Source of the DNA: Lentisphaeria bacterium
GTDB taxonomy: Bacteria > Verrucomicrobiota > Lentisphaeria > Victivallales > Victivallaceae
Reading direction: 5' to 3'
DNA length: 64,000 nt
NCBI GenBank assembly: GCA_018265615.1
Contig: JABLYX010000020.1
Span: forward strand, 12,201 to 76,200
This document shows, piece by piece, positions 51,277 through 61,381 of this stretch (positions are counted from its first letter, which is position 1; the number at the start of each line of letters is the position of its first letter). Both the position numbers and the translations under genes were made by a program. The notes below the pieces were generated by a model. It saw only the letters and a program-made list of their open reading frames with translations. It did not search any database and was not told the origin of the DNA.

Positions 51277-51297
51277 TGTTGGAATTGGAGTTGAATC

Positions 51298-53121
51298 ATG
51301 AAATTTTCAAAACCTCTTTTTATCTCCCTTTGCGGAGCAGTCGGAACCGGCCTGTTTGCCGCTTCTGTTGATGTGCCGACGCCGGCGCCGATGGCGACTC
51401 AGGTACAGCCGCAATTGAATGTTCAGATCGGCAGGGAAACCGAGCAGATTACTTTTGTCAACACGAACAACGACCCCTATGTCTATACGAAGGTCTACAA
51501 ACTCAAGTATGCCGATCCGTATGAAATCCGTCCTTATGTGATGGCGGCGATTCGTTCACGCCGGGTGGATACCAACGTGACCAAGGTTGAGGCGATCAAG
51601 TATCAGGACGGTTCGGGCATGCTGCTGGTTTCGGCGGAAGAGTACCGCTTTTTTCCGGTCGAAAACGGTATGAGCCTTGATCAGATCATCACAATGCTGG
51701 ACCGCCCGAACCTCGCTTCGGAGGCCGGTCGCCGCTTCTTCCTCTATTACCCGAAATATTTCGATTCGGTCACGCTGGCCGGGCTGATCCGCAAAGTCGG
51801 CATGCAGCATGCCGGCGACAACGCCGAGCTGCAGGGCGGTATCGACACGGTAGTGCCGGATACAAAGCTCAACACCCTGATGTTCTATGCCTCCCCGAAT
51901 TCCGAGCCGCAGATTCTGAAAATGCTCAAAGAGTATGATACTCCCACCTCTCAGGCGCTTGTGAATTATACCATCTATGAGATTGAAAGCGAAAACGACG
52001 GCAATCTCGGCGTCGATTTCCAGGCGTGGAAAAACGGTCCCGGCGCGGATCTCTTTGCCGCCGGTTCCCGCTACCTGAACGGCTGGAATCTCCAGACCGG
52101 CAATATCAGCAACCTCGTGAAGAGCGCCCATACTTCGTACATCAACTTCAATCCGAAATGGAATTCGCGTTATCTGGATTTCCTGGTGTCCAAAAGCAAG
52201 GCGAAAGTCGTCACGAGCGGTTCTCTCAACATCGGCAATGGCACCGCAGCTTCGATCGAAAGCGTCACCCGCATGCCGGTGATCGTCGCCGGAGAGGAAA
52301 ACGCCGGAGGCGAGACGCAGATCGCCAGGTTCTATATTGCAACTGCAGTTAGTCCGGAAAATACTTTCTCCAACCTCGGCGTCGATCAGGAGAAGTTCCA
52401 GACGGTTGAGTGGGTTCCCGGCAATGCCGCCGCGCAATTCACGGCCACCCGGACGGTTGTCAACGGCAAAGCCTATGATACGCTGCGGATCAGCAGCGGG
52501 TATTTCACCGCCGGTGGGCGCAATCTCGGCGATACCTGCGCAGTATTCAATGCCGAACCGACGGTAAACGGCACGGCAATTGCATGGACGGAAGCGGGCG
52601 GCTATCCGATCGAAAAGGATAAGACCCGCGTTACAAACAGTGATACCGAATACGGCTTCAGCCTGACGATGCAGCCTTATATCTACAATAAGGCGACCTG
52701 TCTTACGATAGAAATGAACAACACCAACCTGATCGGCTTCAAGAGCAACGGTATGCCGCGCACTTCAAAGACCGAACTCAAAACCGAGGTTCAGCTCGCC
52801 AATGACGGCAATGTCTTCTATATCGGCGGACTTGACAAATCGGCGGTGGTACGCAGCGTCAGCAAGGTGCCGTTCCTCGGCGACATCCCGTTCCTCGGCT
52901 TCCTCTTTTCTGCGGAAAACGAAACGCTGAAAAAAACGCAGCTGGTAGCGGTTCTGACCGTGATTCCGACTTCTCCGACAGCGGCCCTGCCGGAAAATTA
53001 CAAACAGGAAGCGGGCAAAATCGATGAAAAAGTAAAAAACTTTGGAGTAAGAACCAAATATTACGATGAAAACGATTATGGCTTCGATCAACTCGGACTT
53101 GATCCGGAAAAGAAGTATTGA
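51298..53121 (+). CDS. Secretin-like outer-membrane protein, second of a tandem pair
   Basis: The 607-residue paralogue has a signal peptide ending near FAASVD, an N-domain (KVYKLKYADPYEIRPYVMAA), a middle domain (FLYYPKYFDSVTLAGLIRKV, PDTKLNTLMFYASPNSEPQI), the shared FQAWKNGPGADLFAAGSRY, and the secretin end VPFLGDIPFLGFLFSAENET, then LVAVLTVIPT. It is longer than its neighbour by one N-terminal domain. The two may form a mixed ring or act as ring and plug. With the pseudopilins in the window they fit a lentisphaeral type II-like secretion machine. Confidence 0.8.
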   Translation: MKFSKPLFISLCGAVGTGLFAASVDVPTPAPMATQVQPQLNVQIGRETEQITFVNTNNDPYVYTKVYKLKYADPYEIRPYVMAAIRSRRVDTNVTKVEAIKYQDGSGMLLVSAEEYRFFPVENGMSLDQIITMLDRPNLASEAGRRFFLYYPKYFDSVTLAGLIRKVGMQHAGDNAELQGGIDTVVPDTKLNTLMFYASPNSEPQILKMLKEYDTPTSQALVNYTIYEIESENDGNLGVDFQAWKNGPGADLFAAGSRYLNGWNLQTGNISNLVKSAHTSYINFNPKWNSRYLDFLVSKSKAKVVTSGSLNIGNGTAASIESVTRMPVIVAGEENAGGETQIARFYIATAVSPENTFSNLGVDQEKFQTVEWVPGNAAAQFTATRTVVNGKAYDTLRISSGYFTAGGRNLGDTCAVFNAEPTVNGTAIAWTEAGGYPIEKDKTRVTNSDTEYGFSLTMQPYIYNKATCLTIEMNNTNLIGFKSNGMPRTSKTELKTEVQLANDGNVFYIGGLDKSAVVRSVSKVPFLGDIPFLGFLFSAENETLKKTQLVAVLTVIPTSPTAALPENYKQEAGKIDEKVKNFGVRTKYYDENDYGFDQLGLDPEKKY

Positions 53122-53575
53122 GCTTCTGCTGCTCTCGCTGTTGGCTGTAATCCCCGTTATCGGCGGCTGCGCCTCAATGCCGGAAGCCGGAGAGGCACCG
53201 GTGGCGGAAGCCGTTTGGGATAAGCAGGCAACGGAAGCCGGAAGTCGATTGCTGACGGCCCTGTCCTCCGGCTGTTACGCGGAATTCTGTAAACCGCTCT
53301 CTGCGGAAATGCAGGCGAAACTGCCGGAGAAGGAATTTGACGAACTGGTTGCCGGAATCAAAGCGGAGGCCGGAGTGCTTCAGAATTATACGTTTCTGAC
53401 GGTTCTGGATCAGCCGCTGATGCGCGATTATCTCTGGATTGTCCGCTTTTGCAGGAAAGTGAAACAGCCGGACGGACGGCAGGAGCCGGTCTGTCGGAGC
53501 CGGCTGTTCAAGCTCTCGCTGCTCAAACTCCGGGACAGGAAAGAGATTGCCAGCTTCGGTTTTGTTGCAATGTAA
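53066..53575 (+). CDS. Small lipoprotein, possible secretin pilotin
   Basis: The product of up to 169 residues has a signal with lipobox VIGGC (Cys near residue 35), then a mature domain AGSRLLTALSSGCYAEFCKP and LPEKEFDELVAGI, ending RKEIASFGFVAM, reminiscent of DUF3887-like folds. It overlaps the end of the secretin gene by 44-56 bases depending on start (ATG 53066 or 53078), so it is translated with it. Small lipoproteins next to secretins often guide them to the outer membrane; that role is inferred. Confidence 0.65.
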   Translation: MKTIMASINSDLIRKRSIELLLLSLLAVIPVIGGCASMPEAGEAPVAEAVWDKQATEAGSRLLTALSSGCYAEFCKPLSAEMQAKLPEKEFDELVAGIKAEAGVLQNYTFLTVLDQPLMRDYLWIVRFCRKVKQPDGRQEPVCRSRLFKLSLLKLRDRKEIASFGFVAM

Positions 53576-53614
53576 ACTTAACCGCAGTTAAAGTCAATCA
53601 TCAAAGAACAGGGG

Positions 53615-53653
53615 CGTTCCCCGGGATATGAAAAATTCCGGGGAACGTTTTAT
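53615..53653 (+). terminator. Rho-independent terminator after the secretin operon
   Basis: CGTTCCCCGG (53615-53624) pairs perfectly with CCGGGGAACG (53638-53647), followed by TTTTAT. Confidence 0.85.
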
Positions 53654-53680
53654 CCAAATCTGACAGAAAGGAATTGTGAT

Positions 53681-54145
53681 ATGGATCTGGTGCGAATCTG
53701 TGAAATTCCGACTTGCCGGATGGTTTCTTCCGGAATCGGTAAATTCGGAGATAAAAAGTTCGCATGTTTCGAGGCGTGGTTCAGGGGGCTTCCGCAGCCT
53801 TTATGCCCGCATGATTATCTCTACTGGGAGGGTGAATGGCCGGAAATCGGTGGTTTTCATTGGCTTTATGTCTATGAAGACGGAATGAAAGTTCCGGAGG
53901 AATTCAAGGTCGTTGATTTCAGAGGCGGGCTTTATGCTGTCGTGACCAGTACGGAAACGGAACAATCGCATGCGGAGGAACTCGCTGCGATTACCCGGTT
54001 TGTAAGGCTCAATCATCTGCAGCTTGACAGGAGCCGCACCGAATTGCTCAATGTAATTACTCCCCCGGCTGCGGCGGCAGTTATGAGTTTTCGTCAGATG
54101 AATTATTATGTTCCGGTCAAACCTGTTGAAAAATACGGCGAGTAG
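53681..54145 (+). CDS. GyrI-like small-molecule-binding protein
   Basis: The 154-residue protein has the GyrI/AraC-effector pattern: CEIPTCRMVSSGIGKFG, CPHDYLYWEGEWPEIGGFHW, LYVYEDGMKVPEEFKVVDFR and GGLYAVVTS. Stand-alone members bind hydrophobic or cationic small molecules and may protect gyrase or act as sensors. It follows the terminator and is not part of the secretin operon. Start ATG 53681 follows AAAGGAA. Confidence 0.75.
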   Translation: MDLVRICEIPTCRMVSSGIGKFGDKKFACFEAWFRGLPQPLCPHDYLYWEGEWPEIGGFHWLYVYEDGMKVPEEFKVVDFRGGLYAVVTSTETEQSHAEELAAITRFVRLNHLQLDRSRTELLNVITPPAAAAVMSFRQMNYYVPVKPVEKYGE

Positions 54146-54159
54146 GACGGTTGAGATAT

Positions 54160-54715
54160 CTTTTGCAAAAATGGTGACACTGCGATAGAGGTAAAACGGC
54201 AAGTGGAAAGAAACCTGACTATCGTAAACAGTCGTCTTGTCAAGCGTGGACGGAGCCACCGGAAGTCCTTCCGTCCCGAACATCCGGGCCTGCCGCTCAA
54301 GCGGAATCGCATTTCCGATCTTATCCGCCACAACTTTGAAAATAAAAAAGGCGTCGTATCTGATCTTGCCGCTCGTTGTGTCGAAGCTGTGGCTTTTCCT
54401 CCGGAGCCGGGGAAGCAAAGCCCGGCGGGTGGAAGAATCGAACCCTTTACTCAGACTGACAGTGAAACCACGTACTTTGATATCGACTCCGGCATAAGTC
54501 GGACAAGAAATGGCTGTTGGAGAAGTCAACTCCACCAGCTCTAACGAAGCTGCTTCTGGCGCGTGTGCCTTTTTCTGTACACGGATCCTGCGGCGTACAT
54601 TTCCATACGGCAAATCCTTCAGATCGCTGTACTCTTGAATTGTCAAACCGCTGTCCCGATATTCCGATTAACTGCTCTTCCCGATACTGACGTGAACCAC
54701 GTTCCATTTCGGCGC
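54160..54715 (-). pseudogene. IS66-family remnant: TnpA fused to a TnpC fragment by deletion
   Basis: On the complement, SEYRDSGLTIQEYSDLKDLP and VELTSPT, then VDIKVRGFTVSLSKGFDSST is the IS66 TnpA (IS66 Orf1) protein. Directly after it, FKVVADKIGNAIPLERQARM and FGTEGLPVAPSTLD match a segment of the large transposase TnpC. TnpB and most of TnpC are deleted. The frame then runs antisense into the GyrI-like gene, so the end near 54160 is approximate. Confidence 0.65.
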
Positions 54716-54872
54716 CTCCTCAATTTGGTTTGTGAAGGCTGATTTAATTCAAATTATGCCAGATTAAAAGATGTATCACGCAGGGCGGTTACTGAAACTC
54801 ACGGCCTCTGTGGTAACGGAGGCTGGATTTTTTCAGGAACTGCCGATGCGCTTTCTGCGATGGTCGGCCCGT

Positions 54873-56801
54873 TCACTGAAACTCAATCAGCCGGCAACTG
54901 CGCGGCAGCAGTTCCAACCGGATTCCATCGGGGCCGAATTCCATCGGTTCATCGCTCCAGAAATCTCTGACCGAGGTGGCTTTTATGCCATAGCTTTCCG
55001 GTTGAAATTCTACAGCGGTCGGAGTGTCGTTCCAGTTGATCCAGAGTAGCCGCCAGCCGTTTTCGGTCATCTGTCTCCAGTGAGCAGGAATTTCACTTTC
55101 GAACAGGTCGAGTGCAATTCCGCGTTCACCCGGTTTCGCTTCGACCGTACGACGCAGCAACTCAAGTCCGATTCCGTTGAGTTTCGTCAGGTCATCAGAG
55201 AAATTGATCGCGCCACCCGACATCAATACAATGCTGAGCAAGATTTCGATTTGCGCTTTTCCGACATCCACAATACCTGAATCGGCCCACTTCAAAAATG
55301 AATCCGCTGCTTTGATAAAAACCTGGCCGGGTTTGTGACAAGCGAGAGCGGCGTCGCTTGAAGTCTCAGAGGATCTGGCGAGTGTAAAATCTGGATCGTT
55401 GATCCAATGTTTCCGATGACTCCAGAAGCGGGCCGCCACAGGGAGAGCATTGCCGCGGATAGCTTCCCAGGTTGCATGAATGTCAGCTCCGATTCGAACA
55501 GCATCTACATAACGGTTACCCGCTTCCAGAGAATAATTGCAGCCGAGCAATGCAGCTCGACCATTTACTGCTTCTGAGATCGGCTTCATAACCATTCGGA
55601 CGATCTCCGAACGTGGAACCGAACGATCGTGAAATTGTGCGGCGTTCAAAGTGGAGCTGAGGAAATCCAGTTTGAAATAGCGATATCCCATTCCGGCATA
55701 ACGATCAAACAGTGCAGCAAGGTATCGCTGTACTGCCGGAAGAGTCGGATCCAGCACAAACCCGCTCCGTCCCATGCAGGAATAACAAGTGCACGGTTGT
55801 CCTCCTTCGCTCATGGCAAGCATATTATAATCAAGTTGCGCAATTCTGGCGTGAGGCTCCACAACAGTCGGGGCAAACCAGAGACCGGGTTCAAACCCCA
55901 TTTGCGTCAGTTCCCTTGCCAATTGAGCCATGCCGCTCGGAAACAGAGGATTGGCCTCCCATTCCCCATAACAATATTGCCAACCGTCATCGACGATAAT
56001 CCGTTTGACGTGGCGGGAAAGGATGGGATCGCGACGGATGAATTCTGCGTTTTTCAACACTTCTTCTTCTGTGATGGTCCAACGGTAATAGTCCCAGCTG
56101 TTCCAGCCGGCCGGAATGACTCCAGGGAATTTCCGGGAAACCTCGACATTTTCTTCGCTCCAGTCTTCCATCATTCGGAAAGGCTGTTCCGAAGAAAACA
56201 ATTTAACCGGATCACACTTGATTTCCCGGACATCATTATGCTGGAGCTGGACAGCGGCAAGGAACTGCTCAAGCCCCTCCGGGGCGAGACGCCAGTGAAA
56301 ACTGAATGGATATTTCCGGCGGAGCGGTGTGGAAAGTTGCAAGTGCATTCCGCCGCGACGAAGCATCAGGAGGTAATGTCCCGTCTGCGCTTCTCCTTTT
56401 CTTCCTGAAACGGGAAAACACACAGAATGGCATTTACCCATCGCTCCACCTTGACTGAGCAGATGTTCCGCCGGCAACCGATCGCAGGCGATCGGAATCA
56501 GCTGCAACTTCCGCCGGGGTACATTTAAATGTGCGTTCAAACGAAGTTCGATTCCCCGCAATGCGCTGCGATTGACCGCCGGATGAAACTCGAGTTGAAA
56601 TGTTCCATATCTGTTGATACAGCCCAGTACCAACAGCTCTGAGGAAGATTCCAGTATATTCCAGTCAAGTCCGACCGGTGGTGCATCATCTACAAGAAGC
56701 ATCGACCGGCATTCTCTTAATCGGAAGCCGGGGAGCGTCAGATGATAGGTTCCGCGTTTGTCGAAGCATACTTCGGCACTGCCATTGGTCATGATCATCA
56801 T
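54873..56801 (-). CDS. GH36-like alpha-galactosidase
   Basis: From ATG 56801, which overlaps the previous stop as TAATG, the product is about 642 residues without a signal peptide, hence cytoplasmic. An N-terminal beta domain precedes a TIM barrel with IPAGWNSWDYYRW, IIVDDGWQYCYGEWEANPLF, nucleophile Asp in YRYFKLDFL and probable acid/base Asp in VRIGADIHATW. This is the GH36 arrangement in clan D. It should hydrolyse alpha-galactosides imported after the secreted enzyme of the operon has acted. Substrate specificity within GH36 is not certain. Confidence 0.88.
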   Translation of the reverse strand: MMIMTNGSAEVCFDKRGTYHLTLPGFRLRECRSMLLVDDAPPVGLDWNILESSSELLVLGCINRYGTFQLEFHPAVNRSALRGIELRLNAHLNVPRRKLQLIPIACDRLPAEHLLSQGGAMGKCHSVCFPVSGRKGEAQTGHYLLMLRRGGMHLQLSTPLRRKYPFSFHWRLAPEGLEQFLAAVQLQHNDVREIKCDPVKLFSSEQPFRMMEDWSEENVEVSRKFPGVIPAGWNSWDYYRWTITEEEVLKNAEFIRRDPILSRHVKRIIVDDGWQYCYGEWEANPLFPSGMAQLARELTQMGFEPGLWFAPTVVEPHARIAQLDYNMLAMSEGGQPCTCYSCMGRSGFVLDPTLPAVQRYLAALFDRYAGMGYRYFKLDFLSSTLNAAQFHDRSVPRSEIVRMVMKPISEAVNGRAALLGCNYSLEAGNRYVDAVRIGADIHATWEAIRGNALPVAARFWSHRKHWINDPDFTLARSSETSSDAALACHKPGQVFIKAADSFLKWADSGIVDVGKAQIEILLSIVLMSGGAINFSDDLTKLNGIGLELLRRTVEAKPGERGIALDLFESEIPAHWRQMTENGWRLLWINWNDTPTAVEFQPESYGIKATSVRDFWSDEPMEFGPDGIRLELLPRSCRLIEFQ

Positions 56802-59800
56802 TATTGTTCTCTGGAGATGGTAATGAAGTTGCGAAGCTGAATACCGCACCGTTCAGCCGGCATAGTTTCAAACTGGAATGCAATTGCCGTAATCTGCCCT
56901 GCTTCTTCTTTCGGCAGAAGTCGATTGAGCGGAATCTGGACCTGCTGCCAAGTACCGGGGTAGGCATCTACGCCACCGGGCAGGAATGGGTTCACTGGAA
57001 CATAGTCCCCCTGCTTCTCCTGACCGGATGAGTCGATATAGCGTAACCGAACTTGAAATTTCTGTTTCCCTTTATCTTGTTTGCCCCAGGAGTCGGTACC
57101 GCCGTTGACTTCAAAGGAAAAAACACCGCCGGATACGGGAACAGGAGCTTGGAGACGCAACCAGGTGCCGCACCAGTTAATGGAAGAGTCATCAAGAAAA
57201 AGCTCTACAAATTCCCGAAAGCGTCGCACTTGCAGCTTTCCCCATGGCGCAGGTGTAAGATTCTTAATGCTGAAAGGATCTTCTTTTTCCATGGCCCGAA
57301 TTCCGAGCTGCGAGATGGTCACCTGTGCCGGTTCCTGTTTCCCGACGACCTGAAAAGCAATTTCCGCAAGCGGTTGATGAATGTCACTCACCAGAACGGA
57401 CAGAGGAATAAAAACCGGCACGACACCTTTCTCTGCCTCCATTCGGTATGCGGCCAGCGGAACATATTTAATTTCACGGTCGAGCCTGACCTGCAAAGCC
57501 GGAACCTTGCCACCGGGAGCAGAGAGTTCCATCTCAAGAGCTGCACCGGAATACTTCAACGGCAGTTGGAACGCTTCAGGCAGTTGTATCCGGAAACTGC
57601 TCCACGGACCTGCATTGCTGAAATCAGCGACCAGCCCGTTGTTCTGACGGTTGACCGTTACTCCCCGGGCGGCAGAAATCTGGGTTTTCTTGTCTGACGG
57701 CAGCAGCGGCAGGAGTATATTCGACGTTTCGGACGTTGTTTCTGCAGTGATTCCGGCGATGATGGGAACCATGGAATTGCCTGCTGAAATGATATCAATG
57801 GAGGCGATGGTCTTCTCCGGTGAGGGGTTTCGCCATTTCCAAACGAAGAGCCCCTTTTTTTCAGAGTTCACGAAACCTGGTACACATTCCATACCCGATA
57901 TTTTGTCGAGTACATGGAACCAGTCTCCTGTTTCGATATTGGCTCGAATCGGCAGTTCCAACGCGGAACCGTCAGCATAGTGAATGATATAGCGAAATCC
58001 TTCCTCATTGCCTTCCAGCCAAGCTCCAGCATGGAGGAAATAAAGTGCTTCCGCCTGCAAATCGACTTCGAGGCCCCGTACTTCGGCAGGAACACCGGAG
58101 CTGTTGCGGGAAGCAAGCACAATGCACCCCCGTTCCTCATTCTGGTCGGGACGAATGAAATCGAACAGGACGCCGTTGCAGTTTTGAACACCCCACGGTA
58201 CACCATGCAGACTGTTGTCCCCCTGATCGGTCCAGCCGCCCCTGCTGTCGCCGGCGAAGCGGTCTTCAAATGCGCGGTTTACTGCTTTGCGCAAGTCGAT
58301 AAAACGAAGGGTGGCCGGAGTGACTCTGAATGCTTGCGGACCAGATGAAGCCGGCTGGTTCTCTTCAAGCCAGGCGCTACCGGCTTTCTCGGCATCGGCG
58401 TAGCTTAACTGTGTCAACGGGCCGAAATCGCGTTCCAATACATCGCGATCTCCTCCGATTACCACTACCCGTTCTTCCGGCATCAGACGCAGCAGAAAAG
58501 CACCGTCCTTTTCATCAAGCAGAAGTTTCCCGTAGGGATCACAGAAAGTCATCTGTTCACCAGGATGAAAACGCACAAATCGCGGAGTCATCCCGCGGTT
58601 GAAGATAATATAGCCGGTTTTGCCATTACGCCGGGCTTTGGTCACTTCAAGCAGGAAAACTTTTTCGCCATTCAGAGCATCGGTGATTTCACAGGAGGGC
58701 TTGATATTATTTTTCGCAAGGATTGTGCCGAGAAGACTGCCAAGTTCCTGCTGCGGCATCCGGGCATTCAGAAAAAATACTTCGCCTCTGCCGAATTTTC
58801 TGCTGAAAAGCACGCCTTTCTTATTCAACTGCGCCAGTTCGCGCCACTCTTCAGAGAGTTCCGCCAGATTCCACAGACCGGCAGAGAATTTCCGTCCGGC
58901 AAACGAGAATGTACCGTGATCACTGGACTGCATTCCGGCGACTTTGATGCCGGGGAAGGAGCGGTTGGCGGCAAAACCGTACTCATCGCACTGCAACGCT
59001 TCCTGTCCCAGAATCAGAATTCCGCCGTTTCTTACATATTTCTCGAGGTAAGCGGCACTTTCCGGCAGAACTGCCGAGACTCCCGGGGCAACAATGGCAC
59101 GATAGCGGGCCTGGCGCCCTTCCGGTAATTGCTCTTCCAATAGAAAGTCAATGGGAAACTGAGAGTATTCCAACGCACAGGTATAATTGGCCAGTTGCTG
59201 AGGATACCCTGAAGCACGGGTATAACGCATGGTCGGATAAGAAAATAGCAATGCGACCTCATGCGTCACTCCGCGGTCGCGCGGAGTGAAAAGATCGTTT
59301 ACTGCCAGAATCTCCCGCTTGGCGTCCATCAGCCCGAGCAGTGCTTCAGTCGGCACCGCATAGGGATTGAGCATGAGATAAGGATAGATTTCCGCAAGGC
59401 GTTTACCGCCGTCCGGCTTCTGCCATACCGGTTCATGCGTTCTGCGGTCCCATTTGAATACATAGGAAGCATTGAAACCGCGGGCATATTGTGTCCAGAT
59501 TTTATCGCGATGGCTTTTTCGGGTAGTGCCGAGATAAGTCTCTCCGTCGAAGATCGGTTTGCCGTCGGCAATGGCCCGAAGGAAATGCCCCTGAAAAAAT
59601 TCCTGTCCGCCCCCGGTGGGACTGCAGACCATATTCATATACCTGTTGACCGCATACATGTTGACATTTCTCATGGCCTGAAGCGAAAGCGGCTGTACGC
59701 AGAAACCCGCTTCCGGCCTGGGGTCGATCTTTTTGATCGCAGCGACGCCGTCCGCACACATCTGCGTGAAAAGTTCTTCCATGAATTTGCCCCATTCCAC

Positions 59801-60643
59801 CTGAAGTGCAATGTTTCCCTTTAATTTTTCAAATTTACCAACAGAGTCGAAATCGGGATAAGCAGTATGCCACTCACGATTCAAAGCCGAGATATCCCCA
59901 TTGTACTTCTGGTTCATCCGTTCACAGAAAAGCCGCCGGTTGAAATCGCTCCAGTCATTGTAATCCGGTTCGTTAAAGAGTTCGTACACGAACGGATGAA
60001 TTCCACGCTCCTTCATATATCGTGCCCCATAAGTCCACATCTCCAGCCAGAGATTACGGCCAGCCGGAGTAGAGAGGCTATAGGGAACCCAGTGATTATT
60101 GCCTTCGCCGGGAACAGCAAAAGCCTCGCGTCCCGGTTCGCATCCTTCTTTAAATGTGAGAGCGCCATGATGCCAGGGGGCGCAGGTAAAATCGATGTAA
60201 ACAGGTAAACCGGAACGGAGAAAACGCTCAGAGAGCGACCAGTTGAGATCATAGCGAGAATAATTTTTCTCAGGTCGATACTTGTCGATCCAAAGGTTGG
60301 GAACGCTGCTGCCGACAGTATCAAAGCCGATCCGCTGGAGATCTCTGTAGTCCTGCGTTGTCTCGTAAAGCCACTTGAGATTGGCAGGATAACCGGCAGT
60401 CGGAGTCTGTACCGTCGTGGTAACTCCCTCATAGAAGATCGTCCCTTCAAGATAACGGGGGACGCCGTCAACCAAGAAATGTCCTTCCGGCGAAATCGTG
60501 ATTTTCGCTCCCTGTTTCAGCTGAAGCGGCGCAGGCAGGGTTTCAAAGGGGGGAAAAGGATCGTCCTGTTGATCTTCGGCCGTTACACAAAAAACACTTA
60601 CGGTAAGAAAAGCTACTGTATGGAATATGGAAAGCAATTTCAT
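56801..60643 (-). CDS. Large secreted glycoside hydrolase, GH42-like clan-A catalytic domain plus C-terminal modules
   Basis: The 1280-residue protein has a signal peptide (LLSIFHTVAFLTVSVFCVTA). Residues about 40-440 form a TIM barrel with LVDGVPRYLEGTIFYEG, the acid/base Glu225 in YELFNEPDYNDW and nucleophile Glu368 in PIFDGETYLG. A flavodoxin-like domain follows (YRAIVAPGVSAVLPESAAYL, GGILILGQEAL), as in GH42 beta-galactosidases. The C-terminal 600 residues are beta-sandwich modules, ending PAERCGIQLRNFITISREQ, likely carbohydrate-binding. It is translationally coupled to the GH36 gene. Activity on a galactoside is inferred from the partner gene. Confidence 0.85.
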   Translation of the reverse strand: MKLLSIFHTVAFLTVSVFCVTAEDQQDDPFPPFETLPAPLQLKQGAKITISPEGHFLVDGVPRYLEGTIFYEGVTTTVQTPTAGYPANLKWLYETTQDYRDLQRIGFDTVGSSVPNLWIDKYRPEKNYSRYDLNWSLSERFLRSGLPVYIDFTCAPWHHGALTFKEGCEPGREAFAVPGEGNNHWVPYSLSTPAGRNLWLEMWTYGARYMKERGIHPFVYELFNEPDYNDWSDFNRRLFCERMNQKYNGDISALNREWHTAYPDFDSVGKFEKLKGNIALQVEWGKFMEELFTQMCADGVAAIKKIDPRPEAGFCVQPLSLQAMRNVNMYAVNRYMNMVCSPTGGGQEFFQGHFLRAIADGKPIFDGETYLGTTRKSHRDKIWTQYARGFNASYVFKWDRRTHEPVWQKPDGGKRLAEIYPYLMLNPYAVPTEALLGLMDAKREILAVNDLFTPRDRGVTHEVALLFSYPTMRYTRASGYPQQLANYTCALEYSQFPIDFLLEEQLPEGRQARYRAIVAPGVSAVLPESAAYLEKYVRNGGILILGQEALQCDEYGFAANRSFPGIKVAGMQSSDHGTFSFAGRKFSAGLWNLAELSEEWRELAQLNKKGVLFSRKFGRGEVFFLNARMPQQELGSLLGTILAKNNIKPSCEITDALNGEKVFLLEVTKARRNGKTGYIIFNRGMTPRFVRFHPGEQMTFCDPYGKLLLDEKDGAFLLRLMPEERVVVIGGDRDVLERDFGPLTQLSYADAEKAGSAWLEENQPASSGPQAFRVTPATLRFIDLRKAVNRAFEDRFAGDSRGGWTDQGDNSLHGVPWGVQNCNGVLFDFIRPDQNEERGCIVLASRNSSGVPAEVRGLEVDLQAEALYFLHAGAWLEGNEEGFRYIIHYADGSALELPIRANIETGDWFHVLDKISGMECVPGFVNSEKKGLFVWKWRNPSPEKTIASIDIISAGNSMVPIIAGITAETTSETSNILLPLLPSDKKTQISAARGVTVNRQNNGLVADFSNAGPWSSFRIQLPEAFQLPLKYSGAALEMELSAPGGKVPALQVRLDREIKYVPLAAYRMEAEKGVVPVFIPLSVLVSDIHQPLAEIAFQVVGKQEPAQVTISQLGIRAMEKEDPFSIKNLTPAPWGKLQVRRFREFVELFLDDSSINWCGTWLRLQAPVPVSGGVFSFEVNGGTDSWGKQDKGKQKFQVRLRYIDSSGQEKQGDYVPVNPFLPGGVDAYPGTWQQVQIPLNRLLPKEEAGQITAIAFQFETMPAERCGIQLRNFITISREQ

Positions 60644-60662
60644 AAAGACTCCCTTATTTAAC

Positions 60663-61367
60663 TCAATAGTTGTTCTGATCGGGCCGCCAGAAAGACGAAG
60701 TCCAGCAATTATCTGGAATCGCGCGAATTTCCAGTCCTCCGATATGAAGATCGCCGAAAATCATATTGGCACCGCGCCCACCCAGATGACGCTGTGTTAC
60801 ACCGTCCGGGGAAATTACTGCCGCACCATTATAATCGCCGAACTTGAAGGGATCTCGTCCGATTACTGCCGGTTTTGCAAAGCTGCTGTTGAATTCAGCA
60901 TCCATATCGGTAACAACCATCCGTTGCGATATATTGCGGAGATTGCCTTTGAAGAAAGGTCGCTCCCAAATATGCTCATTGATCCCATAATTCTTCACTA
61001 CCGCCAAATCGTCCGTCTTGAGACCGATGGTGGTGTGGGTTGATGCCGGACAGAAAAAAACTTTATACTTAAGGTAATCTTTATTGTGGTCAATCTTGTA
61101 AGAAGAAACAAAAGCTGCAATCATATCCTGCCATTTCCAATAAGCAAAGTTGCCGCCATCACGCTGTTCCGATTTCGGAGTAAACCCGTCATAAGCGTCA
61201 GCATAACCATTCAGGCCAAGCCCGATCTGTTTCAGGTTGGAGACACAGGCGGTACTCTGAGCTCTTCGACGTGCCTGATTCAATGCCGGCAGCAGCATGG
61301 AGGCGAGAATGGCGATGATCGCTATTACGACCAGAAGCTCAATTAATGTAAAATATTTTCTCTTCAT
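60663..61367 (-). CDS. Orphan pseudopilin of the LacI-controlled operon
   Basis: The 234-residue protein has the prepilin site MKRKYFTLIELLVVIAIIAI, then LLPALNQARRRAQST, and a C-terminal HLGGRGANMIFGDLHIGGLE, an H-X9-DG-like variant. The mature region contains a Cys pair typical of the family (CVSNLKQIGLGLNGYADAYD and FFCPAS). It lies 14 bp after lacI and 19 bp before the GH42-like gene, so it is made together with the secreted hydrolase. Confidence 0.88.
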   Translation of the reverse strand: MKRKYFTLIELLVVIAIIAILASMLLPALNQARRRAQSTACVSNLKQIGLGLNGYADAYDGFTPKSEQRDGGNFAYWKWQDMIAAFVSSYKIDHNKDYLKYKVFFCPASTHTTIGLKTDDLAVVKNYGINEHIWERPFFKGNLRNISQRMVVTDMDAEFNSSFAKPAVIGRDPFKFGDYNGAAVISPDGVTQRHLGGRGANMIFGDLHIGGLEIRAIPDNCWTSSFWRPDQNNY

Positions 61368-61381
61368 GGCACTCCCTTTCT

